DNA from: Oxalobacteraceae bacterium | GTDB lineage: Bacteria; Pseudomonadota; Gammaproteobacteria; Burkholderiales; Burkholderiaceae_D | Length of the DNA stretch: 64,000 nt | Assembly (NCBI GenBank): GCA_030698225.1 | Contig: JAUYNR010000073.1 | Location: 1-64,000, forward strand | Direction: 5' to 3' | Shown here: one piece after another, positions 45,461 to 56,753 of the stretch | How positions within the stretch are numbered: the first letter of the stretch is position 1 | Layout of the letters: each line of letters begins with the position of its first letter | Notes under the pieces: model-generated | Seen by the model: only the letters and a program-made list of their open reading frames with translations | What the model was told of the DNA's origin: nothing | Database searches by the model: none | Program-made: the position numbers and the translations under genes

Positions 45461-45555
45461 TCTGTTACCCAAGAGAATCAATATTGCCCGGATGCACGCA
45501 GTGCAGCGATGACCGCCGCAACTTCAATCCAGCGTTAACTGACGCTCAAGCAATC

Positions 45556-46029
45556 TCAGTAACGATAGACGCGGTTGCCATCGATACGTACGCGATTGCC
45601 GATACGTAAGTCGGCAATGCTGTCCTGGGTTATGGTCTGGTAACCACCATTGTTCAGCCGCACCGTAATCTGGTACATGTCGCGCGTCTGTGCCCGATTG
45701 CTTTGCTCTATCTGGTTACCGGCCATTGCGCCACCGACCACCCCGGCAACGGTCGCGACCGCCTTGCCGCTGCCGCCGCCGATCTGGTTACCGAGCAGAC
45801 CGCCGACTACGCCGCCGACCACGGCGCCGGCCCCCACACCGCCGCCGGCATTGCCCCGCACCATCTGAATCGAATCAACAACGCCATATTCGCTATACTG
45901 GGGTTGCGATGATTGCGTGCTGCCAGGATAAGGCTGCGAAACCGGCATCGGATTGTAGGGGCTGGCACAGCCGCTCAAGACTGCTGCTGCCAAAATAAAA
46001 GTCGCTGCAACCGTATAGTTTGTTTTCAT
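45556..46029 (-). CDS. Glycine-zipper 2TM lipoprotein (SlyB/Pcp-like)
   Basis: 157 residues. Lipoprotein signal with lipobox LSGC at about residue 21. The mature part starts with a Pro/Gln/Ser-rich stretch, then EYGVVDSIQMVRGNAGGGVG. Next come two glycine-zipper segments (GAVVGGVVGGLLGNQIGGGS and VATVAGVVGGAMAGNQIEQS), and a beta C-terminus YQITVRLNNGGYQTITQDS. This is the outer-membrane SlyB/Pcp pattern. Likely an outer-membrane structural lipoprotein, in other bacteria often stress regulated. Confidence 0.9.
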   Translation of the reverse strand: MKTNYTVAATFILAAAVLSGCASPYNPMPVSQPYPGSTQSSQPQYSEYGVVDSIQMVRGNAGGGVGAGAVVGGVVGGLLGNQIGGGSGKAVATVAGVVGGAMAGNQIEQSNRAQTRDMYQITVRLNNGGYQTITQDSIADLRIGNRVRIDGNRVYRY

Positions 46030-46183
46030 GATTTCTCCTGTGGGTGGATTGCTGCCATATTAAACATCGGCTCCACACACGAAGCTATGCATAATGGGTA
46101 AGGACTGAAACAAACGGTAACAATCTGCTGCTTCGATTTTTTATTATCTACAGCAGCACAAGATGCATGCACATCAAATGTCG

Positions 46184-46217
46184 AAAAAAAAAGCCCGCAG
46201 ACCTTTCGGTGCGGGCT
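46184..46217 (-). terminator. Intrinsic terminator after prfC
   Basis: On the minus strand AGCCCGCA pairs with TGCGGGCT (46210-46217 and 46192-46199) and runs into nine T residues. The remaining bases of 46030-46333 hold the lipoprotein promoter region and no gene. Confidence 0.92.
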
Positions 46218-46333
46218 AAATCCAATCTTTTTAAGGAGTTGGAGGAGACAAATTCATAATATCGCAATGCAACATATATGTCTTCTCAAGATTTATGATG
46301 TCGGATATTTCCACTTAGAATAGTCGACTTGTA

Positions 46334-48004
46334 TTAAGCCAATTTTGCCGCATGTTCGCGTGTCGCATGGAAAGTCAATTGCGGCCAGCGCTCTTGGGTT
46401 AGCTTGAGATTGATACCGGACGAAGCCAGATAAGCCAGATTCCCGGCCGCATCATGAGCGAGACTATGTCCGGCAGATGATTTTTCGAAATCCGCCAGCA
46501 TGCGCTTGTCTTCCGCCGTCACCCAGCGCGCACTGCTGATGCTGGTACCTTCAAATACCGCATCGACCCCATATTCATTTTTCAGGCGACTGGCAACCAC
46601 TTCGAACTGCAGCACACCGACTGCACCCAGGATCAATTCGCCGCCATGTGCCGGCTTAAAGACCTGAACTGCGCCCTCTTCGCCCAGTTGCTGCAAGCCT
46701 TTATGCAACTGCTTGACCTTGAGTGGATTCAGTATCCGTACGCTGCGGAAAAAGTCCGGTGCAAAATACGGGATCCCGGTGAACTGCAGAAATTCGCCCT
46801 CGGAAAAACTGTCCCCAATCTGCATATTGCCGTGATTCGGCAGACCGATGATATCGCCAGCGTATGCCTCTTCCACCTGTTCCCTGTTGGAAGCCATGAA
46901 AGTGACCACATTCGAGACGCGAATCTCACGATTCAGGCGCAGATGCTTGATTTTCATGCCGCGCTCAAAGCGACCGGAACACACGCGCAAAAAGGCAATC
47001 CGATCCCGATGTGCGGGATCCATATTGGCCTGAATCTTGAAGACAAAGCCGGAAAACGGGACTTCGGTCGGCGTTACGGATCGCACGCTGGCATCCCTGG
47101 CCAGCGGCGCCGGCGCCCATTCCAGCAGTGCATCAAGAATCTCACGTACGCCAAAATTATTGATCGCCGAACCAAAAAATACCGGTGTTTGCGTACCCGC
47201 CAGATAAGCATCCAGATCGAACGGATGCGAAGCTCCATGGACCAGTTCGACTTCCATCTTGAGTTGCTGGATCTCGAGTGGAAACATTTCTGCCAGGCGC
47301 GGATTATCTATGCCCTTGATGATTTCGAATTCCTGATCCGCACGTTCCGAGCCTGCAGAAAACAACTTGATCTCATCGTGAATCAAGTGATACACGCCAC
47401 GGAAAGTCTTACCCATGCCAATCGGCCATGTGACTGGCGCGCACTGGATTTTCAGTACCGACTCGACCTCATCGAGCAGTTCCAGAGGATCTCTGGTCTC
47501 GCGGTCCATCTTGTTCATGAAAGTCAGAATCGGTGTATTGCGCATCCGGCAAACATTGAGCAGCTTGATAGTCTGCGCCTCGACACCCTTGGCTGCATCA
47601 ATCGCCATCAACGCTGAATCGACCGCCGTCAATACCCGATAAGTATCTTCAGAAAAATCCTGGTGACCCGGAGTATCCAAAAGATTCACCACATGATCGC
47701 GATACTCGAACTGCATCACCGAACTTGCAACCGATATGCCGCGTTGCTTTTCGATTTCCATCCAGTCCGAAGTCGCATGGCGACCGCTCTTTCTGGCCTT
47801 CACCGTGCCTGCAAGTTGAATCGCGCCGGAAAACAATAACAGTTTCTCAGTCAACGTGGTCTTGCCGGCATCCGGATGTGAAATGATGCCAAAGGTGCGG
47901 CGACGCCTAACTTCACGGGCAATCTGTCCGACGGATACTTCACGGATCACAGGTGCAACGGTATCAATGGCTTCAGTGATTGGGGTATCGATGGTAGTAG
48001 ACAT
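46334..48004 (-). CDS. prfC: Peptide chain release factor 3
   Basis: 556 residues with an N-terminal extension of about 25 residues compared with E. coli RF3 (529). G domain: [20 protein letters not shown] (G1), [20 protein letters not shown] (G2 region), [20 protein letters not shown] (G3) and [20 protein letters not shown] (G4). The later part [20 protein letters not shown] is RF3-typical and distinguishes it from EF-G. The GTPase recycles RF1/RF2 after termination. Monocistronic with its own terminator. Confidence 0.95.
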   Translation of the reverse strand: MSTTIDTPITEAIDTVAPVIREVSVGQIAREVRRRRTFGIISHPDAGKTTLTEKLLLFSGAIQLAGTVKARKSGRHATSDWMEIEKQRGISVASSVMQFEYRDHVVNLLDTPGHQDFSEDTYRVLTAVDSALMAIDAAKGVEAQTIKLLNVCRMRNTPILTFMNKMDRETRDPLELLDEVESVLKIQCAPVTWPIGMGKTFRGVYHLIHDEIKLFSAGSERADQEFEIIKGIDNPRLAEMFPLEIQQLKMEVELVHGASHPFDLDAYLAGTQTPVFFGSAINNFGVREILDALLEWAPAPLARDASVRSVTPTEVPFSGFVFKIQANMDPAHRDRIAFLRVCSGRFERGMKIKHLRLNREIRVSNVVTFMASNREQVEEAYAGDIIGLPNHGNMQIGDSFSEGEFLQFTGIPYFAPDFFRSVRILNPLKVKQLHKGLQQLGEEGAVQVFKPAHGGELILGAVGVLQFEVVASRLKNEYGVDAVFEGTSISSARWVTAEDKRMLADFEKSSAGHSLAHDAAGNLAYLASSGINLKLTQERWPQLTFHATREHAAKLA

Positions 48005-48254
48005 GTAGATGGCCTGAAAGGCGTAAATCTGAAGGCATTATGTATATCTAATGACTGAAAAAAATTGCGCCAAAAGCGTCGAACTCCGATCGCTGTATTT
48101 GGCCGCATCCGGTGATGCAAGAACAAACTGGAAAAGATTATTGCCCTTGACTCAATCACTGCCATCATGTGGCGACAACGAAAAATGTCTGATTGATGGT
48201 GTGATTAAGCGGGAAATCGCAATTCTGCCAATATCCGCTGCTATTGGCACTTAC

Positions 48255-48662
48255 TTATTGCCGCAAAAGAAGTAGTATTTCCTCTAACTCGGCGCGGATG
48301 CCAATTAATTTCTCATTCGTTATCGAATTCGAAACGGCTCTGACACCATCTGGACTCTCGACATTGTCAACCACCTCTCCAGTCACGCGGCCATCCAGCT
48401 TGTTGCGAGCGCCATTGATGGTGAAGCCCTGCTCGTACAATAACTCGCGGATACGTCGGATCAATAAGACTTCATGGTGCTGATAATAACGCCTGTTGCC
48501 GCGGCGCTTGACAGGCTTCAACTGGGTGAACTCTTGCTCCCAGTAGCGCAAAACATGCGGTTTGACGCCACATAAATCACTAACTTCACCGATGGTGAAA
48601 TATCGCTTTGCCGGGATCGGAGGCAAAGCGATTAATTCTTGCTTATTGATTCGATCATTCAT
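48255..48662 (-). CDS. MerR-family regulator
   Basis: 135 residues. MerR helix-turn-helix: RYFTIGEVSDLCGVKPHVLR, then YWEQEFTQLKPVKRRGNRRY. A dimerisation coiled coil follows (IRRIRELLYEQGFTINGARN, and a C-terminal ELEEILLLLRQ). No effector-binding domain or metal-binding Cys cluster is present. It is the usual MerR-like gene that follows ihfA in Betaproteobacteria; target unknown. The gene starts eight bases after the ihfA stop and is probably cotranscribed. Bases 48005-48254 show no gene or tRNA. Confidence 0.9.
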   Translation of the reverse strand: MNDRINKQELIALPPIPAKRYFTIGEVSDLCGVKPHVLRYWEQEFTQLKPVKRRGNRRYYQHHEVLLIRRIRELLYEQGFTINGARNKLDGRVTGEVVDNVESPDGVRAVSNSITNEKLIGIRAELEEILLLLRQ

Positions 48663-48670
48663 CAGTGATC

Positions 48671-49084
48671 TCAGGCGGCACGGGTGGAAGGCTTGGTATT
48701 GATATCGTCAACCATGCCCTTGAGTTTTTGGCTTGCATGAAAGGTGACCACACGCCGTGCGGTAATCGGAATTTCTTCACCTGTTTTCGGGTTGCGCCCT
48801 GGCCTTTGCGGCTTATCTCTTAGCTGAAAATTACCGAATCCGGACAGTTTGACTGGCTCGCCACGCTCAAGAGCATTACGTATCTCGTCAAAAAAAGTCT
48901 CTACCATATCTTTAGCTTCACGCTTATTCAGACCGACCTGCTCAAAAAGAAGCTCTGCCAACTCTGCTTTGGTCAGTGTTGGCAAGTTTTTCTCAGCTTG
49001 GGATCGAACCCTAGCTTCGAGCATCGCCCGATTAAGATCGGCATCCAAAACGGATTCAAGTTCGGCAGGATTCACATTATTCAT
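48671..49084 (-). CDS. ihfA: Integration host factor subunit alpha
   Basis: 137 residues. The IHF core begins at [20 protein letters not shown] and continues [40 protein letters not shown] and [20 protein letters not shown]. The PGRNPKTGE stretch carries the intercalating Pro of IHF/HU proteins. The N-terminal about 37 residues ([20 protein letters not shown]) are an extension absent from E. coli IhfA (99 residues). It bends DNA at specific sites with IhfB. It follows pheT, the standard order in proteobacteria. Confidence 0.94.
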   Translation of the reverse strand: MNNVNPAELESVLDADLNRAMLEARVRSQAEKNLPTLTKAELAELLFEQVGLNKREAKDMVETFFDEIRNALERGEPVKLSGFGNFQLRDKPQRPGRNPKTGEEIPITARRVVTFHASQKLKGMVDDINTKPSTRAA

Positions 49085-49105
49085 TTCGAGTATTCTCAGC
49101 TGACC

Positions 49106-51547
49106 TCATGCGCGCAATCTTGCATCAAGCTTTTCTTTGGCCTCTGCAACAAAACCCGTCATTGCAGCATCAATACGGTCATCTTGTAGGGTAGCTTGAG
49201 TATCTTGCAAGGTAAAACGGAAGGCAAGACTTTTTTCGTCGTTTTCCAACCCCTTGCCGCGATATTCATCAAATAAAACAATGGCTTGTGCGATCCTGCA
49301 GATGCTGTCCGCAGCCTTTCTCGCATTGAATGCATCCAGAATATCCTGCACTGCAACAGTGTTTTTCACCACTAGCGCCAGATCTCTTGTAACAGCAGGA
49401 AATTTTGATATTTCCGAATATACCGGCAGTTTCCGCAACTGCAAAGCGCCAGCATCAAGCTCAAAGACAACCGGTGCCAACGGCAGTTCATATTTTTTTT
49501 GCCAACGCGGATGCAATTCGCCAAGATAGCCAATAACATTGCCATCAAGTTCAATCCGTGCGCTACGTCCGGGATGCAGCGCCGGATGCTCGGCCTTTAC
49601 AAAACGCGCTACCAGAGGCGAAAGCATGGCCTCCAGATCCGACTTGAGATCGAAATAATCGACATTCCGTGATGACTGTCCCCATTGTTCGTCAACCACT
49701 GGGCCATAGGACAAGGCTGTGACACGCTTGGGCTGCTCATAGCCGGCCACACTCAGTCCGCTGTCTTGTACTGCCGGATTGCGCAAGTAAACCGCACTGA
49801 TTTCAAATATGCGTATCCGGTCCAACTTACGGTTCAGGTTATATCGTACGTTTGCAATCAAACTGGGAATAAGCGATGAACGCATCACACTCAATTGGCT
49901 TGCAATCGGATTCTGGAGGCGGATCGGCGTCGAATTGCCCGAAAAATCGGACTCCCAACTTTCTTCAACGAAACTGAAGTTGACTACCTCCTGATAATCA
50001 AGATCAGCCAATTGCCTGCGTATAGTAAATAGAGAACGCATACTTTCAGGCGCAATCAACATCGAATTTGGCGCAACCGGAGGCAATGCAGGTATATTTT
50101 CAAAGCCATACACGCGCACAATTTCCTCGATCAAATCTTCTTCGATTTCAATATCGAAACGATAGGATGGCGGTGTAACGATAAAAACTGTATCGTCAGC
50201 ACTCGACTCACGCGTAAAAGCAAGATTCAGACGCGTGAAAATATCAGCAATCTGATCATCCGAAATCGCGATACCGATGACCTTCGAAGCTCGGGCGACG
50301 CGTAAATGTACTGGCTGACGTAGCGGCAAGTTAATGACGTGATCATCAATCGGTCCGATCGCTGTTTGATTCTTCTCTCCGCATATGTCGACGATTAAGG
50401 AGGTAATGCGTTCGATGTCCTCGACCGTAGTTGCAAAATCAACGCCACGCTCAAAACGGTGCGCGGCATCAGTTGAAAAATTATAGCGACGCGCCCTACC
50501 CTGTATCGCCTGCGGCCACCAAAATGCGGCCTCCAGATAGATATCCTTGGTATCCAGAGAAACCGCAGTGGAATCGCCACCCATGATGCCCGCTAATGAT
50601 TCGATTTGCGCATTATCGGCAATCACGCCAATCCACTCATCGACGGCAACCGTATTGCCATTCAAGAGTTTGAGCGATTCCCCTTGCTGGCCCCAGCGCA
50701 CATGCAAGCCACCGTGAATCTTGTCAAGGTCAAATACATGCGTGGGCCGCCCGAGTTCGAGCATCACGTAGTTTGAAATGTCAACCAGTGCTGAAATCGG
50801 TCGCTGACCGCTACGTTCCAGACGTTGCTTCATCCAGTCCGGCGTCTGCGCCCTCGCATTCAAGCCGCGAATGATGCGACCAGTGAACCTGCCGCATAAA
50901 TCCGGGGCCGATACTGCCACTGGCAGTGTGTCCTGCATTGTTACTGGTACAGGATGAAAAACCGGCATCTTGAGCGGAGTCCCCGTCAATGCCGAAACCT
51001 CACGCGCCACGCCTAGCACAGACAGGCAATCGGCCTTGTTCGGTGTCAGTTTAATCGTGAATTTAAGATCATCAAGATCGTAATATTCGCGGAAATTCTG
51101 CCCCACAGGCGCACTTTGTGGCAGTTCCATTAACCCGCCATGATCTTCGAAAAGTTTGAGCTCACGCGCGGAGCACAGCATGCCCTGCGATTCGACTCCT
51201 CGCAATTGACCCAATTTAATTTCAAACGGTTTGCCATCGTCTCCGGCTGGCAGCATGGCGCCCACCATTGCGCATGGCACTTTCATGCCGACACGAACAT
51301 TCGGCGCGCCACACACAATATTTAGAGTCGTTCCAATTCCAACGTCGACTTGACAAACGTTCAGTCGGTCCGCATTCGGATGTTTGACAATATCAAGGAC
51401 TTCGCCGACAACCACATTCGAGAAAGAAGGGGCGACAGCTTCAACCTCCTCCACTTCCAGACCAGACATCGTTAGTAAATGCGCCAATTCATCCGAAGTC
51501 ATCTTCGGATTTACCATCGTGCGGAGCCAGCTTTCGGAGAATTGCAT
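49106..51547 (-). CDS. pheT: Phenylalanyl-tRNA synthetase beta chain
   Basis: 813 residues. In order: the tRNA-binding (EMAP-like) domain near residues 40-150 ([20 protein letters not shown]), B3/B4 editing domain ([20 protein letters not shown]), B5, the core synthetase-like region and the C-terminal anticodon-binding domain ([20 protein letters not shown]). It forms the alpha2-beta2 enzyme with PheS and charges tRNA-Phe, the beta chain also editing Tyr-tRNA. pheS lies 66 bases upstream in the same direction. Length is slightly above E. coli (795). Confidence 0.97.
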   Translation of the reverse strand: MQFSESWLRTMVNPKMTSDELAHLLTMSGLEVEEVEAVAPSFSNVVVGEVLDIVKHPNADRLNVCQVDVGIGTTLNIVCGAPNVRVGMKVPCAMVGAMLPAGDDGKPFEIKLGQLRGVESQGMLCSARELKLFEDHGGLMELPQSAPVGQNFREYYDLDDLKFTIKLTPNKADCLSVLGVAREVSALTGTPLKMPVFHPVPVTMQDTLPVAVSAPDLCGRFTGRIIRGLNARAQTPDWMKQRLERSGQRPISALVDISNYVMLELGRPTHVFDLDKIHGGLHVRWGQQGESLKLLNGNTVAVDEWIGVIADNAQIESLAGIMGGDSTAVSLDTKDIYLEAAFWWPQAIQGRARRYNFSTDAAHRFERGVDFATTVEDIERITSLIVDICGEKNQTAIGPIDDHVINLPLRQPVHLRVARASKVIGIAISDDQIADIFTRLNLAFTRESSADDTVFIVTPPSYRFDIEIEEDLIEEIVRVYGFENIPALPPVAPNSMLIAPESMRSLFTIRRQLADLDYQEVVNFSFVEESWESDFSGNSTPIRLQNPIASQLSVMRSSLIPSLIANVRYNLNRKLDRIRIFEISAVYLRNPAVQDSGLSVAGYEQPKRVTALSYGPVVDEQWGQSSRNVDYFDLKSDLEAMLSPLVARFVKAEHPALHPGRSARIELDGNVIGYLGELHPRWQKKYELPLAPVVFELDAGALQLRKLPVYSEISKFPAVTRDLALVVKNTVAVQDILDAFNARKAADSICRIAQAIVLFDEYRGKGLENDEKSLAFRFTLQDTQATLQDDRIDAAMTGFVAEAKEKLDARLRA

Positions 51548-51613
51548 AGTTCGACCGTAAAAATGTCCAATACAAGGACGATTCCATAGCGGAACCGGAG
51601 CCGCCCAAGGTAT

Positions 51614-52630
51614 TTAATTAAATTGTTTAAGAAAACGTAAGTCGCCTTCATAAAACAGGCGTAAATCGCTTATGCCATAACGCAACATGGTTAGACGCTC
51701 GAGGCCGGAGCCAAACGCAAAACCAATGAATTTTTCAGGATCAAGTCCCATGTTGCGCACTACCGTCGGATGTACTTGGCCGGAGCCCGAAACCTCTAGC
51801 CAACGCCCCTTCAATGGGCCGCTACCAAAGGCAATGTCAATCTCAGCCGAAGGCTCAGTAAATGGGAAGTAAGACGGGCGAAAACGTACCTGCAAATCAT
51901 CGGTTTCAAAAAATGCCTTGACGAAGTTCAGATACACACCCTTCAGGTCAGCAAAGCTGATGTCTTCTGCAATCCATAGTCCCTCGACCTGATGGAACAT
52001 CGGCGAATGCGTCGCGTCGCTATCAACCCGGTAAGTGCGGCCGGGGGCAATGACCTTAATCGGCGGCTTGTGCATGCGTGCGTAACGCAATTGCATTGGA
52101 CTCGTATGCGTGCGTAACAGCAGCGACTTGCCTTCCGTATCATTACCCTCGATATAGAATGTGTCCTGCATGGAGCGCGCCGGATGATTTTCAGGACTGT
52201 TCAGTGCGGTGAAATTGGTCCAGTCCGTTTCAATTTCTGGTCCGTCCGCAACGTCAAAACCAATCGAGCGAAAAATTTCCTCGACACGTTCCCAAGAACG
52301 CATAACCGGATGAATTCCGCCCATCCCGCGCCCGCGACCTGGCAAAGATACATCAATTGCCTCTGCATTCAACCGCTCCTGCAGCTGTGCATCAGCAAGT
52401 GCGTCGCGCCGTGCATTGAGTTCTTTTTCTATTTGTGTTTTGGCAGCATTGATGACAGCGCCTTGCACCTTACGCTCGTCCGGTACAAGTTTGCCCAAAC
52501 CCTTCATCAGTTCGGTAATCTGTCCCGCTTTACCGAGATATTTCGCTTTGGCATTTTCCAAAGCAGCAGCGTCTGCTGCGTTAGAAAAATCTGCTTGCGC
52601 CTGGCCTACAAGTTGTTCTAGGGAATTCAT
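51614..52630 (-). CDS. pheS: Phenylalanyl-tRNA synthetase alpha chain
   Basis: 338 residues from ATG 52630 ([20 protein letters not shown]), preceded by GGAGCGGGAAAA; the six-codon longer frame is less likely. An N-terminal coiled coil is followed by the class II catalytic core: motif 2 in [20 protein letters not shown], and motif 3 in [20 protein letters not shown]. The [15 protein letters not shown] segment is the phenylalanine-site hallmark. Part of rplT-pheS-pheT-ihfA operon order. No E. coli-style pheM leader peptide is seen. Confidence 0.97.
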   Translation of the reverse strand: MNSLEQLVGQAQADFSNAADAAALENAKAKYLGKAGQITELMKGLGKLVPDERKVQGAVINAAKTQIEKELNARRDALADAQLQERLNAEAIDVSLPGRGRGMGGIHPVMRSWERVEEIFRSIGFDVADGPEIETDWTNFTALNSPENHPARSMQDTFYIEGNDTEGKSLLLRTHTSPMQLRYARMHKPPIKVIAPGRTYRVDSDATHSPMFHQVEGLWIAEDISFADLKGVYLNFVKAFFETDDLQVRFRPSYFPFTEPSAEIDIAFGSGPLKGRWLEVSGSGQVHPTVVRNMGLDPEKFIGFAFGSGLERLTMLRYGISDLRLFYEGDLRFLKQFN

Positions 52631-52746
52631 GCGGTTTTCCCGCTCCAAAAAAAGAAGCCGAAAATGAAACGGGGCAGAGGTATGTTACCTGTGCCCCGCT
52701 AATTATTGCAGCACCACAGTCAAGTGATGTCTGCGCCTCACAACAC

Positions 52747-53106
52747 TTATGCAGCGAGGTTGGCTTTCACTTGATTGACGATAGCAGCAAAAGCTGGCTT
52801 GTCCATAACAGCCATATCAGCCAGCACCTTGCGGTCCAGTTCGATCGATGCTTTCTTCAGACCGTTCATGAATACGCTGTATGTAACGCCGTGCTCACGG
52901 GACGCCGCATTGATACGCGCAATCCACAGAGCGCGGAAAACGCGCTTCTTGTTTCGGCGATCACGATAGGCATATTGCCCCGCCTTCATGACGGCTTGCT
53001 TGGCTACACGATAGACTTTACTGCGACGGCCACGATAGCCTTTGGCTTGATCGAGGATTTTCTTATGACGGGCCCGTGCTGTGACCCCACGTTTTACTCT
53101 AGGCAT
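52747..53106 (-). CDS. rplT: 50S ribosomal protein L20
   Basis: 119 residues, exact family length. [20 protein letters not shown], then [20 protein letters not shown] and [20 protein letters not shown]. Binds 23S rRNA early in large-subunit assembly. In other bacteria L20 represses its own operon by binding the rpmI leader; whether that holds here is not visible. It follows rpmI with a 26-base gap. Confidence 0.97.
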   Translation of the reverse strand: MPRVKRGVTARARHKKILDQAKGYRGRRSKVYRVAKQAVMKAGQYAYRDRRNKKRVFRALWIARINAASREHGVTYSVFMNGLKKASIELDRKVLADMAVMDKPAFAAIVNQVKANLAA

Positions 53107-53132
53107 AGTAACTCCTTAAATTGAGTGTGAGG

Positions 53133-53330
53133 TTAAGCGTTCGGCATCATGCGCATAACGGAAACCACGTCATGGGCATGAACATTTGTAACACCGCGCA
53201 ATTGGCGTTTAACTTTTGTGGTTTTTTTGGTCAGGATATGACGCTTGAATGCATGACCGCATTTAACCGTTCCACCTGGACGTACACGAAAGCGCTTCTT
53301 CGCTGCACTCTTCGTTTTCATTTTAGGCAT
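53133..53330 (-). CDS. rpmI: 50S ribosomal protein L35
   Basis: 65 residues, exact family length. [20 protein letters not shown], then [20 protein letters not shown]. Very basic, as expected of an rRNA-binding protein. Sits between infC and rplT in the conserved order. The A+T-rich spacer before it (53331-53482) may carry an operon leader structure, but I see no clear hairpin. Confidence 0.97.
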   Translation of the reverse strand: MPKMKTKSAAKKRFRVRPGGTVKCGHAFKRHILTKKTTKVKRQLRGVTNVHAHDVVSVMRMMPNA

Positions 53331-53482
53331 AGCTACATCTGTCCTTTGGACAGCTCCGTTTTTAACATGATTGCAGGTGGCAACAATTTCGTTACGCTTG
53401 GATGCCTACTCTCACTTGTTTTGCTGCGAACCTAGATTCACAGCCTCCATTCCAAGCACTCAAAAAAGTGCCCGATAGAAAC

Positions 53483-54004
53483 CTACTTTTTCTTCTTGGG
53501 TGCCAGCACCATAATCATCTGACGCCCCTCCATCTTGGGAAACTGCTCAACCTGACCATACGGCTCCAAATCAGCCTTCAATCGCTCCAACATGCGGAAA
53601 CCGATGTCTTGATGGGCCATTTCACGGCCGCGAAAACGTAAAGTAATCTTCGTTTTATCGCCGTCATCAAGGAATTTGATAAGATTTCTCAGCTTGATGT
53701 TGTAGTCGCCATCGTCCGTTCCCGGCCGAAACTTTACCTCTTTGATCAGAATGATTTTTTGCTTTAGCTTTGCTTCGTGAGCCTTTTTCTGCTCCTGATA
53801 TTTAAACTTACCATAATCCATCAGGCGGCATACAGGGGGCTGGGCAGTAGGCGCGATCTCCACCAAATCCACATTTGCCTCTTCAGCCATACGAAAGGCA
53901 TCAGTCAAAGTAACGATGCCGATGGGCTCGTTCTCGACTCCACTTAAACGCACTTCAGGTGCGGTAATCTCGCCATTAATGCGATGCGACTTATCAGTAG
54001 CTAT
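53483..54004 (-). CDS. infC: Translation initiation factor IF-3 (ATA start)
   Basis: 173 residues when started at ATA 54004, seven bases after AAAGGA. The first in-frame ATG (53953) would drop 17 conserved residues, [19 protein letters not shown]. Non-AUG starts (ATT, ATC, ATA) are the rule for infC, because IF3 rejects them and so limits its own synthesis. The rest reads [40 protein letters not shown] and a C-terminal domain [20 protein letters not shown]. Downstream of thrS, as in most proteobacteria. Confidence 0.95.
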   Translation of the reverse strand: MATDKSHRINGEITAPEVRLSGVENEPIGIVTLTDAFRMAEEANVDLVEIAPTAQPPVCRLMDYGKFKYQEQKKAHEAKLKQKIILIKEVKFRPGTDDGDYNIKLRNLIKFLDDGDKTKITLRFRGREMAHQDIGFRMLERLKADLEPYGQVEQFPKMEGRQMIMVLAPKKKK

Positions 54005-54063
54005 TGCAGTTTCCTTTAAATATCAAATAATCCGGCCTTGCAACTACGCTGTAAAGGGATAAC

Positions 54064-55971
54064 TCACGCCTTGGAATCGATCACAATACTCAATCGATTT
54101 ACCAACTCATTGATTGACATTACACCTAGGTCGATGTTGCCACGCGCACGCACAGCCACCGTATTGCCATCACGCTCTTTGTCACCCACAACAATGATGT
54201 ACGGCACTTTCTGAACAGAATGCTCGCGTATTTTATAGGTAATCTTCTCATTACGCAAATCAGCACGCACCCTAAATCCTTGTCTTTTCAGGTCTTGCAC
54301 CACAATCTGCGCGTATTCTGCTTGCGCGTCAGAAATGTTGAGCACAATCACCTGTTCAGGCGCCAGCCACAATGGCAGGGCACCTGCATGATTTTCTATC
54401 AACATTCCTATGAATCGCTCTAACGAACCCAAGATCGCCCGATGCAACATAACAGGTATTTTGCGGGTATTATCCTCCGCCACATATTCAGCCCCCAAGC
54501 GAACCGGCATGGAGAAATCGACTTGCATCGTTCCGCATTGCCATGCCCGGCCAATAGCATCCTTCAATGTATATTCGATTTTTGGACCGTAAAAAGCACC
54601 TTCTCCTGGCGATATCTCATACTGGCATCCTGAACGCTTAAGAGATTCGATCAGCGCGTTTTCAGCCTTATCCCACGAATCATCTGCACCGACACGCTTT
54701 TCGGGTCTTGTTGCAACTTTATAAATTATTTCCTTGAATCCAAAGTCGGCATACACCTTTTGCAAAAGAGCAGTATAAGCAACACACTCATCCAATATCT
54801 GATCATCTGTGCAAAAGATATGCCCATCATCCTGCGTAAATCCGCGCACACGCATCATGCCATGTAATGAGCCGGAGGGCTCATTACGGTGGCATTGACC
54901 AAATTCGCCATAACGCAAAGGCAAATCACGGTAAGAGCGCAAGTCCGACCGAAATATCTGCACATGCCCAGGACAATTCATTGGCTTCAATGCGTATGAC
55001 CGATTTTCCGACTCGGTGGTGAACATGTTCTCTTTATAGTTCTCCCAGTGGCCGGACTTTTCCCACAAACTACGATCGAGGATTTGTGGCGCCTTAACCT
55101 CCTGATAGCCATTGTCCTGGTAGACCTTGCGCATATACTGCTCAACCTGCTGCCACACGGTCCAGCCCTTCGGATGCCAAAAAATCAGTCCTGGCGCCTC
55201 ATCCTGAAAATGGAATAAGTCAAGCGCACGTCCCAATTTACGATGATCGCGTTTTTCAGCCTCTTCAAGCATGTGCAAATAGGCTTCCTGCTCGTCCTTC
55301 TTAACCCATGCAGTCCCATAGATGCGCTGCAGCATCTCGTTTTTGGAGTCCCCTCGCCAGTACGCACCAGCAAGTTTCATTAACTTGAAAACTTTCAGTT
55401 TGCCGGTAGATGGCACATGCGGACCGCGGCACAAATCCGTAAAATCACCTTCTGTGTACAACGACACATCCTGATCTTGCGGAATTGATTCAATAATTTC
55501 AGCCTTGTACGACTCCCCTATCGACTTAAAGTAAGCAACCGCCTCGTCGCGGGGCAAAACCTTGCGCGTAACCGGCTCATCTTTTTTGGCCAACTCGACC
55601 ATTTTCCTTTCGATAGCCGCTAAATCATCTGGAGTAAATGGCCGCTTATATGAAAAATCGTAGAAAAAGCCATTATCGATTACCGGACCGATAGTTACCT
55701 GCGCATCTGGAAATAATTCCTTGACTGCATGTGCCAGCAAATGGGCTGTGGAATGGCGAATAATCTCAAGCGCATCCGCATCCTTATCGGTAACAATAGC
55801 CAAATCGGCATCGTTCGCAATAAGATATGACGTATCCACAAGACACCCATTGATCTTGCCAGCCAATGCAGATTTTGCGAGTCCGGAACCGATGCTTAGG
55901 GCTACTTGGGCGACTGTTACAGGGGTATCGAATTGGCGCTGCGAGCCATCGGGAAGTCGAATTGAAATCAT
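54064..55971 (-). CDS. thrS: Threonyl-tRNA synthetase
   Basis: The gene spans 54064-55971 on the minus strand. 635 residues from ATG 55971 ([20 protein letters not shown]), preceded by GGAGAAT; this excludes 20 residues of the longer frame. Domains in order: TGS (1-60), the second additional domain with editing motif ([20 protein letters not shown]), the class II core ([20 protein letters not shown]; motif 2 [20 protein letters not shown]), and the anticodon-binding domain ([20 protein letters not shown]). Zinc ligands are Cys in MNCPGH and later His residues. Charges tRNA-Thr and removes Ser mischarges. Heads the thrS-infC-rpmI-rplT-pheST block. Confidence 0.97.
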   Translation of the reverse strand: MISIRLPDGSQRQFDTPVTVAQVALSIGSGLAKSALAGKINGCLVDTSYLIANDADLAIVTDKDADALEIIRHSTAHLLAHAVKELFPDAQVTIGPVIDNGFFYDFSYKRPFTPDDLAAIERKMVELAKKDEPVTRKVLPRDEAVAYFKSIGESYKAEIIESIPQDQDVSLYTEGDFTDLCRGPHVPSTGKLKVFKLMKLAGAYWRGDSKNEMLQRIYGTAWVKKDEQEAYLHMLEEAEKRDHRKLGRALDLFHFQDEAPGLIFWHPKGWTVWQQVEQYMRKVYQDNGYQEVKAPQILDRSLWEKSGHWENYKENMFTTESENRSYALKPMNCPGHVQIFRSDLRSYRDLPLRYGEFGQCHRNEPSGSLHGMMRVRGFTQDDGHIFCTDDQILDECVAYTALLQKVYADFGFKEIIYKVATRPEKRVGADDSWDKAENALIESLKRSGCQYEISPGEGAFYGPKIEYTLKDAIGRAWQCGTMQVDFSMPVRLGAEYVAEDNTRKIPVMLHRAILGSLERFIGMLIENHAGALPLWLAPEQVIVLNISDAQAEYAQIVVQDLKRQGFRVRADLRNEKITYKIREHSVQKVPYIIVVGDKERDGNTVAVRARGNIDLGVMSINELVNRLSIVIDSKA

Positions 55972-56044
55972 TTTATTCTCCAAGTCAGCAGAAAAATATA
56001 CTAACGCTAGATTGCTAAATTTACTAAACAAGAAAATATGGGCG

Positions 56045-56068
56045 AAAAAAAACGCGGACTAGCCGCGC
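56045..56068 (-). terminator. Terminator between tRNA-Val and thrS
   Basis: On the minus strand CGCGG-CTAGT-CCGCG (56053-56067) is followed by eight T residues. It would end the tRNA transcript about 75 bases before the thrS start, so thrS probably has its own promoter or reads through. Confidence 0.75.
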
Positions 56069-56177
56069 TTTTCAATTCTGACCGAAAAAAATATTAACAC
56101 ACCAACCACAAACATATTTAGCTGCTTGCAATTAACTGAAAAAATTCATTTCCCGCAGAACGGTACCAATTATTCGT

Positions 56178-56254
56178 TGGTAGGCACGATTGGACTCGAA
56201 CCAACGACCCCTACCATGTCAAGGTAGTGCTCTAACCAGCTGAGCTACGCGCCT
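56178..56254 (-). tRNA. tRNA-Val, anticodon GAC
   Basis: 77 bases including an encoded CCA. Acceptor arms AGGCGCG and CGTGCCT pair (one G-T). The D arm is GCTC-AGCTGGTTA-GAGC. The anticodon stem-loop ACTACCTTGACATGGTAG... places GAC at the centre. The T arm has GGTTCGAGTCC. All canonical features are present. Confidence 0.96.
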
Positions 56255-56442
56255 AAAAAAGTGATTATAGCAGAGCAATTACTTCCTTTGCCAACCCTTT
56301 CTCAAAAATACTTCAATGATTACTGTAATGTATTTTCACAAGAATGACGAGGGCCGCCATAGATTGCCAATCAGGCAGAAATATTGCCGAATGCACAGCA
56401 TCAACCGGAAAATTTACACAGTCCGAACGGCGCAAAAAAAGC

Positions 56443-56473
56443 AAAAAGCTCAGCAATGAAAACTGAGCTTTTT
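56443..56473 (-). terminator. Terminator after tRNA-fMet
   Basis: AAAAAGCTCAG (56443-56453) pairs with CTGAGCTTTTT (56463-56473), symmetrical and hence usable in both directions. On the minus strand it lies just past the tRNA 3' end. Confidence 0.88.
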
Positions 56474-56485
56474 ACCTAATTTATT

Positions 56486-56562
<77 letters not shown>

Positions 56563-56753
56563 TCCGATAGAAGAACTATACAATGAATTCAGTAGCAAAG
56601 CAACTGCAATTACAGTGCAAGCACACAGTGCTACACTTGGTGGGGCGAAAGCAGAACTATAGTATGGATAAGTAATTTTGTTCGATTAAAAATGCCCGAA
56701 TTGCATGTCTCGTATACTTAGAAAAATTCAAGTAAATATATTACATTTCCCCT

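Noticed and set aside
46646-47617. 323-residue plus-strand frame
   Set aside because: Antisense shadow of prfC, which is certain from its G motifs.
48005-48254. tRNA gene expected after the ihfA-merR block
   Set aside because: No cloverleaf, GGTTCGA T-loop or CCA end is seen here; the small frames have no support.
56316-56345. Possible thirteenth element (ATTACTGTAATGTATTTTCAC)
   Set aside because: The arm spacing is five rather than six, and neither TGCG at +27 nor the ATAC anchor is present.
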